Of a stretch of 27,110 nucleotides of DNA, positions 15,271 through 23,135 are shown one piece after another. Origin of the DNA: Aphodosoma sp051870875 (GTDB lineage Bacteria; Bacteroidota; Bacteroidia; Bacteroidales; Paludibacteraceae); contig JBJECG010000049.1 in NCBI GenBank assembly GCA_051870875.1, positions 1 to 27,110 of the forward strand. The letters are read 5' to 3'. The position numbers and the translations under genes were made by a program. The notes beneath the pieces are model-generated. The model was given only the letters and a program-made list of their open reading frames with translations, did no database searches and was not told where the DNA came from. How positions within the stretch are numbered: the first letter of the stretch is position 1; every line of letters starts with the position of its first letter.

Positions 15271-15891
15271 TTATTGTTTGTTATTCTGTATTTTACATGC
15301 TTCCCTGTTTCCGGAGTGTGATGTTTTGTCAGTTTCCAACTTTTCAATTATCGCGCCGACAATTTTACCGACATCCATACCGTCGACGTCAACCTGTATA
15401 TGAGCCTTAGAGTAGAACATCCGGCGCATGGCCAGATGCCTTCCAACCACACAACAGAGATGCCTGTCACCGACATTTGCCAGCAGAGGTCGCCCTGCTC
15501 TGTCTGCAGCCAACCGCTGCACTATACCGTAGACCGACATCTGCAACCACACCACGCACCCGGCCCTGCGCATAACATCCATATTGTCGGAATAGCACGG
15601 TGTACCGCCTCCTGCAGAAATCACAGTCATCTGTCCGGCCATATCGGCCTGACGACCTTCTTCATTACACCTACCACCCACTTCATCAATGACATCGGAC
15701 AGTACCTGCTGTTCAACATGCCGGAAAAACTCTTCTCCATGACCACTTATGATATTCTGCACGGTATTTCCGGTTCGTATTGCTATCTCTTCGTCCAAAT
15801 CAATATGTCTGCAACCGACTTTTTCTGCCAATGCCCGCCCTACGGTAGTTTTTCCGACAGCCATATAACCGATTAAAAAAACCAGATTCAT
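15271..15891 (-). CDS. aroK: Shikimate kinase
   Basis: Shikimate kinase (206 aa) phosphorylates shikimate with ATP on the route to chorismate and aromatic amino acids. Visible are the Walker A loop GYMAVGKT (8-15), the shikimate/Mg-binding DLDEEI (31-36), GEEFFR with the substrate arginine (R57), the GGGTP loop (94-98) and the lid motif RAGRPLL (131-137). It is longer than the usual 170-180 residues. A hydrophilic insertion lies at about 68-88 (between VLSDV and the GGG loop) and a charged tail after about 185. A -7 box (15933-15940) precedes it and an SRPBCC gene follows after 30 nt. Confidence 0.95.
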   Translation of the reverse strand: MNLVFLIGYMAVGKTTVGRALAEKVGCRHIDLDEEIAIRTGNTVQNIISGHGEEFFRHVEQQVLSDVIDEVGGRCNEEGRQADMAGQMTVISAGGGTPCYSDNMDVMRRAGCVVWLQMSVYGIVQRLAADRAGRPLLANVGDRHLCCVVGRHLAMRRMFYSKAHIQVDVDGMDVGKIVGAIIEKLETDKTSHSGNREACKIQNNKQ

Positions 15892-15932
15892 AGACAGTTG
15901 CGATATAATTACCTGATATAGTCATATGTTGG

Positions 15933-15960
15933 CAAAATTAATAAAAAAACTCAACACAAA
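15933..15960 (-). promoter_or_regulatory. Likely promoter of aroK-SRPBCC unit
   Basis: TAATTTTG on the minus strand (complement of 15933-15940) is an exact -7 match 42 nt before the aroK ATG. The only TTTG (complement of 15957-15960) is 16 nt away, shorter than the usual 19-21, so the -33 element is uncertain. The unit is divergent from the tRNA promoter. Confidence 0.55.
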
Positions 15961-15986
15961 AAAAGCAGATAAAAAGAGCCGAACAT

Positions 15987-16017
15987 TTTGCAGGATAAAA
16001 AAAATAAATTACCTTTG
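15987..16017 (+). promoter_or_regulatory. Promoter of tRNA-Leu
   Basis: TTTG (15987-15990), 19 nt, TACCTTTG (16010-16017): an exact consensus match. Transcription would begin near 16024, about 14 nt before the mature tRNA 5' end. Confidence 0.8.
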
Positions 16018-16037
16018 CAGTCGCAAAAACAGGCAAT

Positions 16038-16121
16038 GCCCGGATGGCGGAATTGGTAGACGCGTTGGTCTCAAACACCAATGGATTCACTTCCATGCCG
16101 GTTCGATCCCGGCTCCGGGTA
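16038..16121 (+). tRNA. tRNA-Leu (anticodon CAA)
   Basis: The cloverleaf is complete. The acceptor arms GCCCGGA (16038-16044) and TCCGGGT (16114-16120) pair, with one G-U. The anticodon stem is TTGGT/ACCAA with loop CTCAAAC, so the anticodon CAA (16072-16074) reads UUG leucine codons. A class II variable arm (TGGATTCACTTCCA region) is present, as is the T-loop GGTTCGATCCC. The discriminator base is A (16121), as expected for leucine. CCA is not encoded (CTT follows), which is usual in Bacteroidota. It has its own promoter and terminator. Confidence 0.97.
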
Positions 16122-16128
16122 CTTAACC

Positions 16129-16158
16129 GGGGAGTAGATTTCTCTACTCCCCATTTTT
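16129..16158 (+). terminator. Intrinsic terminator of tRNA-Leu
   Basis: A perfect 10-bp stem GGGGAGTAGA / TCTACTCCCC (16129-16138, 16143-16152) with loop TTTC is followed by ATTTTT (16153-16158). It begins 8 nt after the tRNA. Confidence 0.9.
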
Positions 16159-16206
16159 GCGTCTCACCGCCTCACAACCCTTTAGTGTGCAGGTATATGA
16201 GATCTA

Positions 16207-16290
16207 TCACTTTGTTAATTGTCTATATGAATTTCCGTCAAATTCGATTGATCCATCAAAGATAGGACCAAACAATTTAATTTTTACGGC
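16207..16290 (-). pseudogene. Possible C-terminal gene fragment (27 codons)
   Basis: On the minus strand a frame ending in TGA (complement of 16207-16209) reads KIKLFGPIFDGSIEFDGNSY, which has the strand-like alternation of a real protein terminus. It has no start codon or promoter and is cut by a TGA upstream. The family is unknown. It could be chance. Confidence 0.3.
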
Positions 16291-16291
16291 T

Positions 16292-16399
16292 CAAGCCGAA
16301 ATTCCGGTACATTTGTCAAAAGGTCAGATTGGAAACGTTAAAGGGTGCAAGCCGAAATATCAGAGCATTTGTTAAAAACAGAGCTTGGAAAAGTTAAAG
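16292..16399. repeat. Two tandem 52-nt repeat units, 56-nt period
   Basis: Unit one (16292-16343) and unit two (16348-16399) both begin CAAGCCGAAAT and end GTTAAAG. By direct comparison 40 of 52 positions agree without gaps. The sequence ACAGAGCTTGG of unit two recurs once more at 16406-16416, suggesting a third, partial copy. The units are diverged, so the duplication is old. Confidence 0.65.
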
Positions 16400-16400
16400 T

Positions 16401-16545
16401 TTAGACACAGAGCTTGGCGAGACGGAAAATGAAGAAATCACGGTCGCGTTTAGATGGGACTACCACCCGAATCCACTATTCTAAAAACAATTGTATTGCC
16501 ATTCTCATCTGTCCTAATATCAGTCATGATACCGATATGTCCATT
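16401..16545 (-). pseudogene. Frameshifted gene remnant, possibly NlpC/P60- or CHAP-like C-terminus
   Basis: On the minus strand the frame directly after a TGA (complement of 16546-16548) reads NGHIGIMTDIRTDENG, then VFRIVDSGGSP, then stops at 16450-16452. One base further along, another frame continues sensibly as SKRDRDFFIFRLAKL to a stop at 16401-16403. Joined by a frameshift near 16453-16455, they make a plausible 47-residue protein terminus. GHIGI followed by beta strands recalls the catalytic-His strand of papain-like NlpC/P60 or CHAP hydrolases, but this is a guess from a short motif. The remnant begins only 15 nt after the ABC-F stop, so the 5' part has been deleted. Confidence 0.5.
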
Positions 16546-16560
16546 TCAGAACGACAACGG

Positions 16561-18531
16561 TCAGTTCAGACGTGCCGACATCTTCTCCAACTGCTCGTTC
16601 TGCAATTCCCATTCGTACATGCGCTGTTCTATCATACGGTGGTTTTTGTCGTAATCGGCAGTCAGCTGAGGTGATGTTATGCCTTCGGCAAACCGGGCCT
16701 CTATGCCGGCATTGGCAGCTTCAAGAGCAGACACTTCCTGCTCCAATTTCTCTATCTGACGCTGCAACCTGTGTATCTGACGGTTTATTTCCTTACGCTC
16801 GTCGTAAGACAACGTTCCTCCGCCGGAAGAAACATCCTCAGCCTCAACTACAAATTCAGGTTTATTGCCAGCCGGTTCAGACTTGGCTTTGGCAGGAGCA
16901 TTGCGTTCTATATCGCGAAGCGACTCCAACTTCTTTTCTTCAAGGAACTCACGTATACCACCTATATGCAAATGTACTTTCCTGCCGGAAAACTCGTAGA
17001 CTTTGTCAACGAGTCCGTCAAGAAAGTCACGGTCGTGGCTGACGAGTATGACAGTACCGTCAAATGCCTTGATTGCCTCTTTAAGGACATCCTTGGAACG
17101 CATGTCAAGGTGGTTTGTAGGCTCATCGAGAATAAGCAGATTGACTGGCGAGAGCAACAGCCTTATCATTGCAAGACGGCTGCGTTCACCGCCTGACAGT
17201 ATTTTCACTTTCTTGTCAGAGGCTTCGCCGCCAAACATGAAAGCTCCGAGGATGTCGCGGATTTTGGTTCGTATATCGCCTACAGCCACATAGTCGACAG
17301 TCTCGAATACGGTCAGATTCCCGTCAAGGAGCGATGCCTGATTCTGGGCAAAATAGCCTATCTTAACACCGTGACCGAGGCGGAGTTCGCCGGAATACGG
17401 GATTTCATCCATGATGCACTTGACGAGTGTAGATTTGCCTTCGCCATTTTTGCCGACGAAAGCCACTTTTTCTCCGCGTGAAATTTGCATCCCTATGTCG
17501 TTGAGGACAATGTGCTCACCGTAGGCTTTTGTCAAATGGCTGATATTCACCGGCAATACGCCCGAATGCGGAGCTGGTGGAAACTTCAGGCGCAACATGC
17601 TGTTGTCTTCAAGGTCTACTTCGATACGCTGGATACGCTCCAACTGTTTGATACGGCTCTGAACCTGCACGGCCTTTGTAGCCTTGTAGCGGAAACGTTC
17701 TATAAAATCTTCGGTATCGGCTATCATCTTCTGCTGGTTTTCGTATGCCCTGATCTGCTGCTCTCGCCGTTCCTTGCGCAGTTCGACGTACTTGGAGTAA
17801 TTGACTTTGTAATCGTAAATCCGCCCGAGAGAGATTTCGATTGTACGGGTGGTGACGGCATCGAGAAAAGCCCGGTCATGACTGACAAGGAGCAATGCCG
17901 ACGATGATCCGATTAGAAATTGTTCCAGCCATTGGATCGATTCTATGTCGAGGTGGTTAGTCGGTTCGTCGAGCAATAGTATGTCCGGTCTCGCAAGAAG
18001 TATTTTAGCGAGCTCTATGCGCATCCGCCAGCCTCCGCTGAATTCCGATGTCAACCGCGAGAAGTCGGTACGTGCGAATCCCAAACCGAGCAAGGTCTTT
18101 TCGATTTCAGACATAATATTGTCACTGCCCATCAATGAGAGACGGTCGTTTTCCTCTGTAAGGCGTTCGATGATTCTGGCATACTCTTCGCTTTCGTAAT
18201 CGGTACGTTCGGCCAGTTCGACTGTCAACCGATCAACCAGCTGACGGGTTTCGAAAACAGACGAAAAGGCAGTCTGCACCTCTTCAAGCACGGTTTTGCC
18301 GTCTTTTACCAGCAGATGCTGCGGCAGATAGCCTATCTTAACGTCCTTCGGCATCGACACTTTGCCGGATGAAGGCTGTTGCCGGCCTGCAAATATTTTC
18401 AACATGGTGGATTTTCCGGCTCCGTTTTTACCCACAAGAGCTATCTTTTCCTTGGGATTGACCAAAAAGGAAATGTCTTCAAACAATGGAGTTCCGGTAA
18501 AATCGACAGTAAGATTTTCTACTGAAAACAT
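16561..18531 (-). CDS. ABC-F family ATPase (Uup/YheS-like)
   Basis: This 656-aa protein has two tandem ATP-binding cassettes and no membrane segments, the layout of ABC-F proteins that act on ribosomes. Cassette one has GKNGAGKST (34-42), FSGGWRMRIELAK and LLLDEPTNHLD. Cassette two has GKNGEGKST, LSGGERSRL and LLILDEPTNHLD. The linker between them is charged and helical (YVELRKERREQQIRAYENQQ). A C-terminal coiled coil (about 575-654, RQIHRLQRQIEKLEQEVSAL) resembles the Uup/YheS tail. Whether it is a housekeeping translation factor or gives antibiotic protection cannot be read from the sequence. The intact core position argues for housekeeping. It is transcribed alone from 18632-18662 with a leader of about 95 nt. 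Confidence 0.95.
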   Translation of the reverse strand: MFSVENLTVDFTGTPLFEDISFLVNPKEKIALVGKNGAGKSTMLKIFAGRQQPSSGKVSMPKDVKIGYLPQHLLVKDGKTVLEEVQTAFSSVFETRQLVDRLTVELAERTDYESEEYARIIERLTEENDRLSLMGSDNIMSEIEKTLLGLGFARTDFSRLTSEFSGGWRMRIELAKILLARPDILLLDEPTNHLDIESIQWLEQFLIGSSSALLLVSHDRAFLDAVTTRTIEISLGRIYDYKVNYSKYVELRKERREQQIRAYENQQKMIADTEDFIERFRYKATKAVQVQSRIKQLERIQRIEVDLEDNSMLRLKFPPAPHSGVLPVNISHLTKAYGEHIVLNDIGMQISRGEKVAFVGKNGEGKSTLVKCIMDEIPYSGELRLGHGVKIGYFAQNQASLLDGNLTVFETVDYVAVGDIRTKIRDILGAFMFGGEASDKKVKILSGGERSRLAMIRLLLSPVNLLILDEPTNHLDMRSKDVLKEAIKAFDGTVILVSHDRDFLDGLVDKVYEFSGRKVHLHIGGIREFLEEKKLESLRDIERNAPAKAKSEPAGNKPEFVVEAEDVSSGGGTLSYDERKEINRQIHRLQRQIEKLEQEVSALEAANAGIEARFAEGITSPQLTADYDKNHRMIEQRMYEWELQNEQLEKMSARLN

Positions 18532-18631
18532 CTGTATATGATAAAAAGTTGCTTTGCAATTAAATTAACTGTAATAATCACCGTTTCATAGGACGTGCCC
18601 CAAGACAGTCCGGCTGAAACCAACCGGAGGA

Positions 18632-18662
18632 CAAAGGTACAAAATTTCCACCATCTGCCAAA
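18632..18662 (-). promoter_or_regulatory. Promoter of the ABC-F gene
   Basis: On the minus strand TTTG (complement of 18659-18662) is followed after 19 nt by TACCTTTG (complement of 18632-18639), an exact consensus match. The leader to the ATG is about 95 nt and contains an MKR-stop mini-frame and a 4-bp TTGC/GCAA hairpin ahead of CTTTTT. Both are too weak to call a regulator. Confidence 0.75.
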
Positions 18663-18980
18663 GCTGTGATTTCCACAGGGAATGCAGCTCAACGATATTG
18701 TGAGAAACATATTTTGAGTGTATAACGACTTGCATGACATCAAAAAATTACCGATTTTTGCCACTCCCGCCAATGTACCTGATACGGCAGCGTGATTTCC
18801 GGTGCTGTCCAGGATTGAAACTGTTTTCTGTATTCACCAAGAAAAAGTCCGGTCAATATTCAAACCAAGACAATTTCCTGCTTTGGCATACGCTTCACAA
18901 TATTCCGAACAGCCTGTTGTAGACAACATTGATTATATTCGGTTGATGTTTTTTAATAACATTGGGTTGAATATTTTGGC
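18663..18980. other. Divergent gap between the ABC-F and coaX promoters
   Basis: About 320 nt with no gene I can support. On the minus strand a 31-codon frame (18834-18929) contains three cysteines (GCSEYCEAYAKAGNC) and reads like protein, but it has no promoter or relatives I know. No repeats or strong hairpins were seen. Confidence 0.5.
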
Positions 18981-18988
18981 TAACTTTG
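18981..18988 (+). promoter_or_regulatory. -7 box of the coaX operon promoter
   Basis: TAACTTTG fits TAnnTTTG and lies 30 nt before the coaX ATG. The nearest TTG (18962-18964) is only 16 nt upstream, so the -33 element is weak. It is the only good candidate for the coaX-to-CNNM gene group. Confidence 0.55.
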
Positions 18989-19018
18989 CGACTGATTATA
19001 TAAAAAACTCTCCGTTGC

Positions 19019-19750
19019 ATGACATTGACCGCTGATATTGGCAATACCCGCATCAAAATAGTGCTTTTTGACCACGACAAACCAGTATATATCAGGCACT
19101 ATACAGATATAGACAAGCCGGAACTGGATAATGTCTACGCCCAATATGATGTAACAACGACAATAATATCGAGTGTAAACGGCAGGGTGTACCGCCAGCT
19201 GGCCGAATATCTTGCTGCCAACCGGCATAACTACATAACACTCACCCGCAGTATGCCGCTGCCATTCAAGACAGCCTACCGCACTCCGCAAACTTTGGGT
19301 CTGGACCGCATATCCGGCATGACCGGAGCCTGTGCGCTTCACCCTGACAGTCCGCTGCTGGTAATCGATGCAGGAACCTGTATAACTTACGACCTGATAG
19401 TCGACGGTGTGTTTCTCGGGGGAAATATCGCACCGGGACTTGACATGCGCCTGCAAGCCATGCACAGGCAGACATCGGCTTTGCCGGATACAGCAACCGA
19501 CACTACAGTCGCCCCCATCGGCCATTCCACCGCCGAAGCCATGCAGGCAGGAGCATTTTGGGGCTTGATATACGAAATAAACGGGTACATTGGCCGTTAC
19601 AGTAAAAAATATCCGGCTTTGCGCACGATACTGACCGGAGGAAATGCAGAACAGATAGCACCGCACATCACAGACAAGGCAATTTGGGAATTGCAGCCGC
19701 TTCTCATACCGATAGGATTAAACTTTATAGCAAACAATCTGTCTAAATGA
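19019..19750 (+). CDS. coaX: Type III pantothenate kinase
   Basis: CoaX (243 aa) phosphorylates pantothenate with ATP, the first step of coenzyme A synthesis. It belongs to the ASKHA fold. Seen are the phosphate-binding DIGNTRIK (6-13), the pantothenate-site segment TLGLDR (92-97), VIDAGTCITYD (115-125) with the conserved Asp117, GGNIAPGLDMR (134-144) and the second phosphate loop ILTGGNAE near residue 205. The length is normal. The ATG at 19019 fits homologues. Its stop overlaps the next start codon as ATGA (19747-19750), so the downstream outer-membrane protein is translationally coupled. Confidence 0.96.
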   Translation: MTLTADIGNTRIKIVLFDHDKPVYIRHYTDIDKPELDNVYAQYDVTTTIISSVNGRVYRQLAEYLAANRHNYITLTRSMPLPFKTAYRTPQTLGLDRISGMTGACALHPDSPLLVIDAGTCITYDLIVDGVFLGGNIAPGLDMRLQAMHRQTSALPDTATDTTVAPIGHSTAEAMQAGAFWGLIYEINGYIGRYSKKYPALRTILTGGNAEQIAPHITDKAIWELQPLLIPIGLNFIANNLSK

Positions 19751-21000
19751 ACATATCAGCCAAAAGACTATACGCACTGGTGTCATTACTGCTTTGCTGC
19801 GCAGGCATCATCACCGCCCAAAACAACACCAACTCACCGTACACAAGATACGGCTACGGACACCTTGAAGACAATTGTTTCTCTATGAGTCAGGCTATGG
19901 GTGGAGCTGCCGTTGGAATCCGCAACAGGATATCGATCAATCCTGTCAATCCGGCATCGTACAGCAGCATCGACAGCACCACGTTTATTTTTGAAATGGG
20001 AGTGTCCGGCCTGCTGTCGAATTTCAGTACCGGCACATCATACAATACAAAATTCACCGGGAACCTGGATTATGTGGCGCTACAAATGCCGATAACCAAA
20101 TGGATGGGACTCAGTGCTGGACTGATACCATTCTCGTACGTAGGCTACCAATATAGTACCAATGATTCGATAAAGATACCGGCATCGGACAAAACGAACA
20201 AATACATGCAGAGCTATTCGGGTGCGGGCGGCATAAGCCAAGTCTACTTGGGCATATCGTTTGACATTGCAAACCATTTCTCCATCGGAGCCAATGCCTA
20301 CTACATGTTCGGCAACATGACCCACTACAGGGCATTGTCGTACACGTCATCTGAATTGACACCTGTCAACACCATACGCACATCGAACCTGCACACCGGA
20401 AACTTCAATGGCAGATTCGGCATACAGTACCACGAAACCGTAGACCGTAAACATGCCTTTACCATCGGGGCAATATATGAATTCAAAAGCCCTATATCAG
20501 GCACCCACACATACACCACCGAAGCTGCCGACACCATAACATCGTCAATGACCCGACTGTTTGACTTGCCGTCGCTGTATGGAGGCGGATTCTCGTACAC
20601 TTATGACGACAGACTGACAATATCGGCAGACTACATTTACCAGGAGTTTGCCAAAGCCCGTTTCTACGGTGTAACCGACACTCTGTGCAACAGGCACAAA
20701 ATTGCTCTCGGAGCCGAATACATACACAACCCTGGAGGACGCCGGTATGCAGACAGGGTATATTGGCGTATAGGAGCCAACTACCGCAACTCATACATCA
20801 GAATAGGAAATCACGCCACACGCGACTTCTCTGTCACTTGTGGTGTGGGACTGCCTCTCAGGACATCGAAAACACTTATAAACATACATTTGGAATACGG
20901 CAACATTGGTTCGGAAATGCTTCTGAAAGAAAACTACGTAAAACTTGGCGTCAATTTCTCGCTCAACGAAATGTGGTTTGTAAAAGCCAAAATCAGATAA
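19747..21000 (+). CDS. Probable outer-membrane beta-barrel protein
   Basis: This 417-aa protein begins with a signal peptide (hydrophobic core at about 9-22, likely cut after ITA, giving mature QNNTNSPYTRYGYG). The rest alternates polar and hydrophobic residues with many Tyr, Gly, Thr and Asn. It contains repeated barrel-like strands such as FGIQYHETVDRKHAFTIGAI and ends in an aromatic-rich strand (FSLNEMWFVKAKIR). The sequence AMGGAAVGIRNRISINPVNPAS near the mature N-terminus recalls FadL/OmpP1-type outer-membrane proteins, which begin with a hatch-like segment. The substrate is unknown. It overlaps coaX by 4 nt and is followed after 41 nt by a secreted TPR protein, so the cluster probably serves envelope biogenesis. 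Confidence 0.85.
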   Translation: MNISAKRLYALVSLLLCCAGIITAQNNTNSPYTRYGYGHLEDNCFSMSQAMGGAAVGIRNRISINPVNPASYSSIDSTTFIFEMGVSGLLSNFSTGTSYNTKFTGNLDYVALQMPITKWMGLSAGLIPFSYVGYQYSTNDSIKIPASDKTNKYMQSYSGAGGISQVYLGISFDIANHFSIGANAYYMFGNMTHYRALSYTSSELTPVNTIRTSNLHTGNFNGRFGIQYHETVDRKHAFTIGAIYEFKSPISGTHTYTTEAADTITSSMTRLFDLPSLYGGGFSYTYDDRLTISADYIYQEFAKARFYGVTDTLCNRHKIALGAEYIHNPGGRRYADRVYWRIGANYRNSYIRIGNHATRDFSVTCGVGLPLRTSKTLINIHLEYGNIGSEMLLKENYVKLGVNFSLNEMWFVKAKIR

Positions 21001-21041
21001 CCCTACATAAAAAACAACTAACAACATAATTTACGTCTATC

Positions 21042-22481
21042 ATGAGAACATTGAAAATCACGACACTTGTCATGTGTCTTACAATGGTATGTTTCAGCGC
21101 ATTGTACGCACAACGGAAGAAAGTTGCCACCACTGACCAGGTGGTTAAGGAGGGAAAAGCCGCGAATACTGAAATATCCGTAGCAAAGGCTGAAAATGCC
21201 ACCACTATGCCAATCATCGAAAAACATGAAGTAACCGAAGAATGTATAGTCAACACAAGCCTCTTTACTGCATATGCAAAAAGCAAGAACTATGCCGATG
21301 CTCTCGACCCTTGGCAGAAAGTCTACAACGACTGCCCCACTGCAAGCAAGAACATCTACATACAGGGTGTAAATATCATCAACTGGCAAATAAGCCAAAC
21401 CACAGATGCAGTTCAACGCAATGAACTGATAGACAAGTTGATGAAACTATTTGACGACCGCATAAAATACTATGGCAACGACAAGAAGATGCCTCGTGAG
21501 AAAATACTTGCCCAAAAGGCATACTATTATTCGGTGTACCGTCCTGATGACAAAACTACCGTATACCCTTGGCTCAAGGAAGCAGTTACAAAATTGAAAA
21601 CCGCAGCCGAACCCAGCTACTTCCAACAGTTCGTATTCACCTCGCACGACCTGTACAAAGCGGACAATTCATTGGCCGAACAATTCATCAACGACTACAC
21701 CCTCGCCAATACCTACCTGACCGAAAACAGCACCAATACGGCCTTGAAAGATATGGATACATACAAGACCATAAAACAGAGCATTGACGTGCTTTTTGCC
21801 GCCTCAGGCGTGGCAGACTGCGACAAGATGAACGATATATTCATGCCTAATGTTGAACTCAACAAAGACAACCAATCGTATCTGCAAAGTGCCATACGCC
21901 TGTTCCGCGGTTTGAAATGCACCGAAAACGAGGCGTATTTCAAAGCCGCCGAATACTCCCATAAAATCGCCCCGTCATCAGAGTCTGCCTCAGGTATGGG
22001 CAACATGTGTTTCGGCAAACAGGAGTTTCATAATGCCATAAAATACTACGAAGAAGCTATCAAGCTGTCGGCCGAAGAATCTGACATAGCAGACAACCAA
22101 TTCCGTATAGCCCTCTGCTATTTCCGTTTGAACCAATTTGCCAAAGCCCGCGAATACTGCAAACTATCACTCACCGGAAAACCGGAGCAAGGCGCACCGC
22201 ATATACTCCTCGGAACCATGTATGCTTCAGCCAAAGGCATATTCGAAGACCCTACACTGGCAAAATCGGTATACTGGGTTGCTGTTGACCAGTTTACAAA
22301 GGCGAAAAACGCGGAACCGGACAACCAGCAGATAGTAGAACAAGCCAACAAGCTCATCCAAACATTCAAAGTATACTTCCCTTCTACAGAAGAAGTGTTC
22401 ATGCATCCTGAAATATCAGAAGGAAAATCGTTTTACGTAGGAGGCTGGGTAAACGAAACGACTACCGCAAGGGCAAAATAA
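21042..22481 (+). CDS. Exported tetratricopeptide-repeat protein
   Basis: This 479-aa protein has a signal peptide (MRTLKITTLVMCLTMVCFSA, cut after LYA or so). It then has helical repeats of TPR type. The clearest is MGNMCFGKQEFHNAIKYYEE followed by AEESDIADNQFRIALCYFRL with KAREYCKLSL, at about 325-385. TPR units make scaffolds for protein contacts, here in the periplasm. No catalytic motif is visible. It lies between the barrel-like protein and the LptC-like protein (26 nt to the latter), and by context is likely an accessory for outer-membrane or LPS assembly. The C-terminus has no secretion-sorting domain. Confidence 0.85.
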   Translation: MRTLKITTLVMCLTMVCFSALYAQRKKVATTDQVVKEGKAANTEISVAKAENATTMPIIEKHEVTEECIVNTSLFTAYAKSKNYADALDPWQKVYNDCPTASKNIYIQGVNIINWQISQTTDAVQRNELIDKLMKLFDDRIKYYGNDKKMPREKILAQKAYYYSVYRPDDKTTVYPWLKEAVTKLKTAAEPSYFQQFVFTSHDLYKADNSLAEQFINDYTLANTYLTENSTNTALKDMDTYKTIKQSIDVLFAASGVADCDKMNDIFMPNVELNKDNQSYLQSAIRLFRGLKCTENEAYFKAAEYSHKIAPSSESASGMGNMCFGKQEFHNAIKYYEEAIKLSAEESDIADNQFRIALCYFRLNQFAKAREYCKLSLTGKPEQGAPHILLGTMYASAKGIFEDPTLAKSVYWVAVDQFTKAKNAEPDNQQIVEQANKLIQTFKVYFPSTEEVFMHPEISEGKSFYVGGWVNETTTARAK

Positions 22482-22507
22482 ACCGCTTGACCCAGCTTTC
22501 AACGCAC

Positions 22508-23098
22508 ATGACCGTTTTGAAAGATAAATTTCTGACTCACCATAAAAACAGCGGAATGGCAATGATGATCGTCACCATTGCCGTGCCGCTGTTTTTTACC
22601 TGCTGCAATCACGGCAACAAACCCCAACTTACACAATCCATTTCCGAACGCAAAAACATACCGCAGTTTTTTGTCGATTCCATCACCACTATAGTTTCCG
22701 ACTCAGGTATCATCAGATACAGGGTAACTGCACCCGAATGGTACGTATACGACAAAACAGACACTCCATACTGGCATTTCCCTTACGGTCTGAAGTTTGA
22801 ACGTTTCGACAACCAATACAATATCGACGCTGAAATAGAATGCGACAAAGGCATATATTACAGCGATATGGAACTTTGGAAACTCAACGGCAACGTAAAA
22901 GCCGTCAACATTACGGGAGAAAAATTTCTGACAGAAGAACTTTTCTGGAACCAAAAGGAGGAAACCGTATACAGCGACTCGGCAATCACCATCGTACAAA
23001 AAGGACAAACCATATACGGCATAGGATTCAGTTCCAACCAAACATTCACAAAGTACCACATACGTCAGCCGAAAGGTGCATTTCCAATCGAAGAATAA
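22508..23098 (+). CDS. lptC: LptC-like LPS transport protein
   Basis: LptC is the inner-membrane-anchored periplasmic link that passes lipopolysaccharide from LptBFG to LptA. This 196-aa protein has one hydrophobic segment (AMMIVTIAVPLFFTCC), either an uncleaved anchor or a weak lipobox ending at Cys. The mature part has the LptC beta-jellyroll pattern, with DSGIIRYRVTAPEWYVYD, FEIDAEIECDKGIYYSDMEL-like strands (actual text FDNQYNIDAEIECDKGIYY) and WKLNGNVKAVN. I chose the ATG at 22508 rather than the farther TTG at 22487, since it keeps the membrane segment near the N-terminus. It lies 26 nt after the TPR gene and 37 nt before the CNNM gene. Confidence 0.85.
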   Translation: MTVLKDKFLTHHKNSGMAMMIVTIAVPLFFTCCNHGNKPQLTQSISERKNIPQFFVDSITTIVSDSGIIRYRVTAPEWYVYDKTDTPYWHFPYGLKFERFDNQYNIDAEIECDKGIYYSDMELWKLNGNVKAVNITGEKFLTEELFWNQKEETVYSDSAITIVQKGQTIYGIGFSSNQTFTKYHIRQPKGAFPIEE

Positions 23099-23135
23099 CT
23101 GTTTCAGGCAATATACACCGCTCAATACTATAACC

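Larger units (their letters stand above)
16159..16560. other. Decayed region between tRNA-Leu and the ABC-F gene
   Basis: About 400 nt with no intact gene. It contains two protein-like minus-strand fragments (16401-16545 and 16207-16290) and, between them, two copies of a 52-nt sequence at a 56-nt period (16292-16399). I read it as the residue of one or more deleted genes. No integrase, attachment-site duplicate or insertion sequence is visible. Confidence 0.55.

Noticed and set aside
16038..16560. tRNA-Leu as a site holding an integrated island
   Set aside because: No integrase and no second copy of the tRNA 3' end in the window; only gene remnants remain.
22487..22507. TTG start for the LptC-like gene
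   Set aside because: Rare start codon with an ATG seven codons later that suits the membrane segment better.
23076..23135. GTG start for the CNNM gene
   Set aside because: Would overlap the LptC-like gene and add residues before the first helix that the family lacks.
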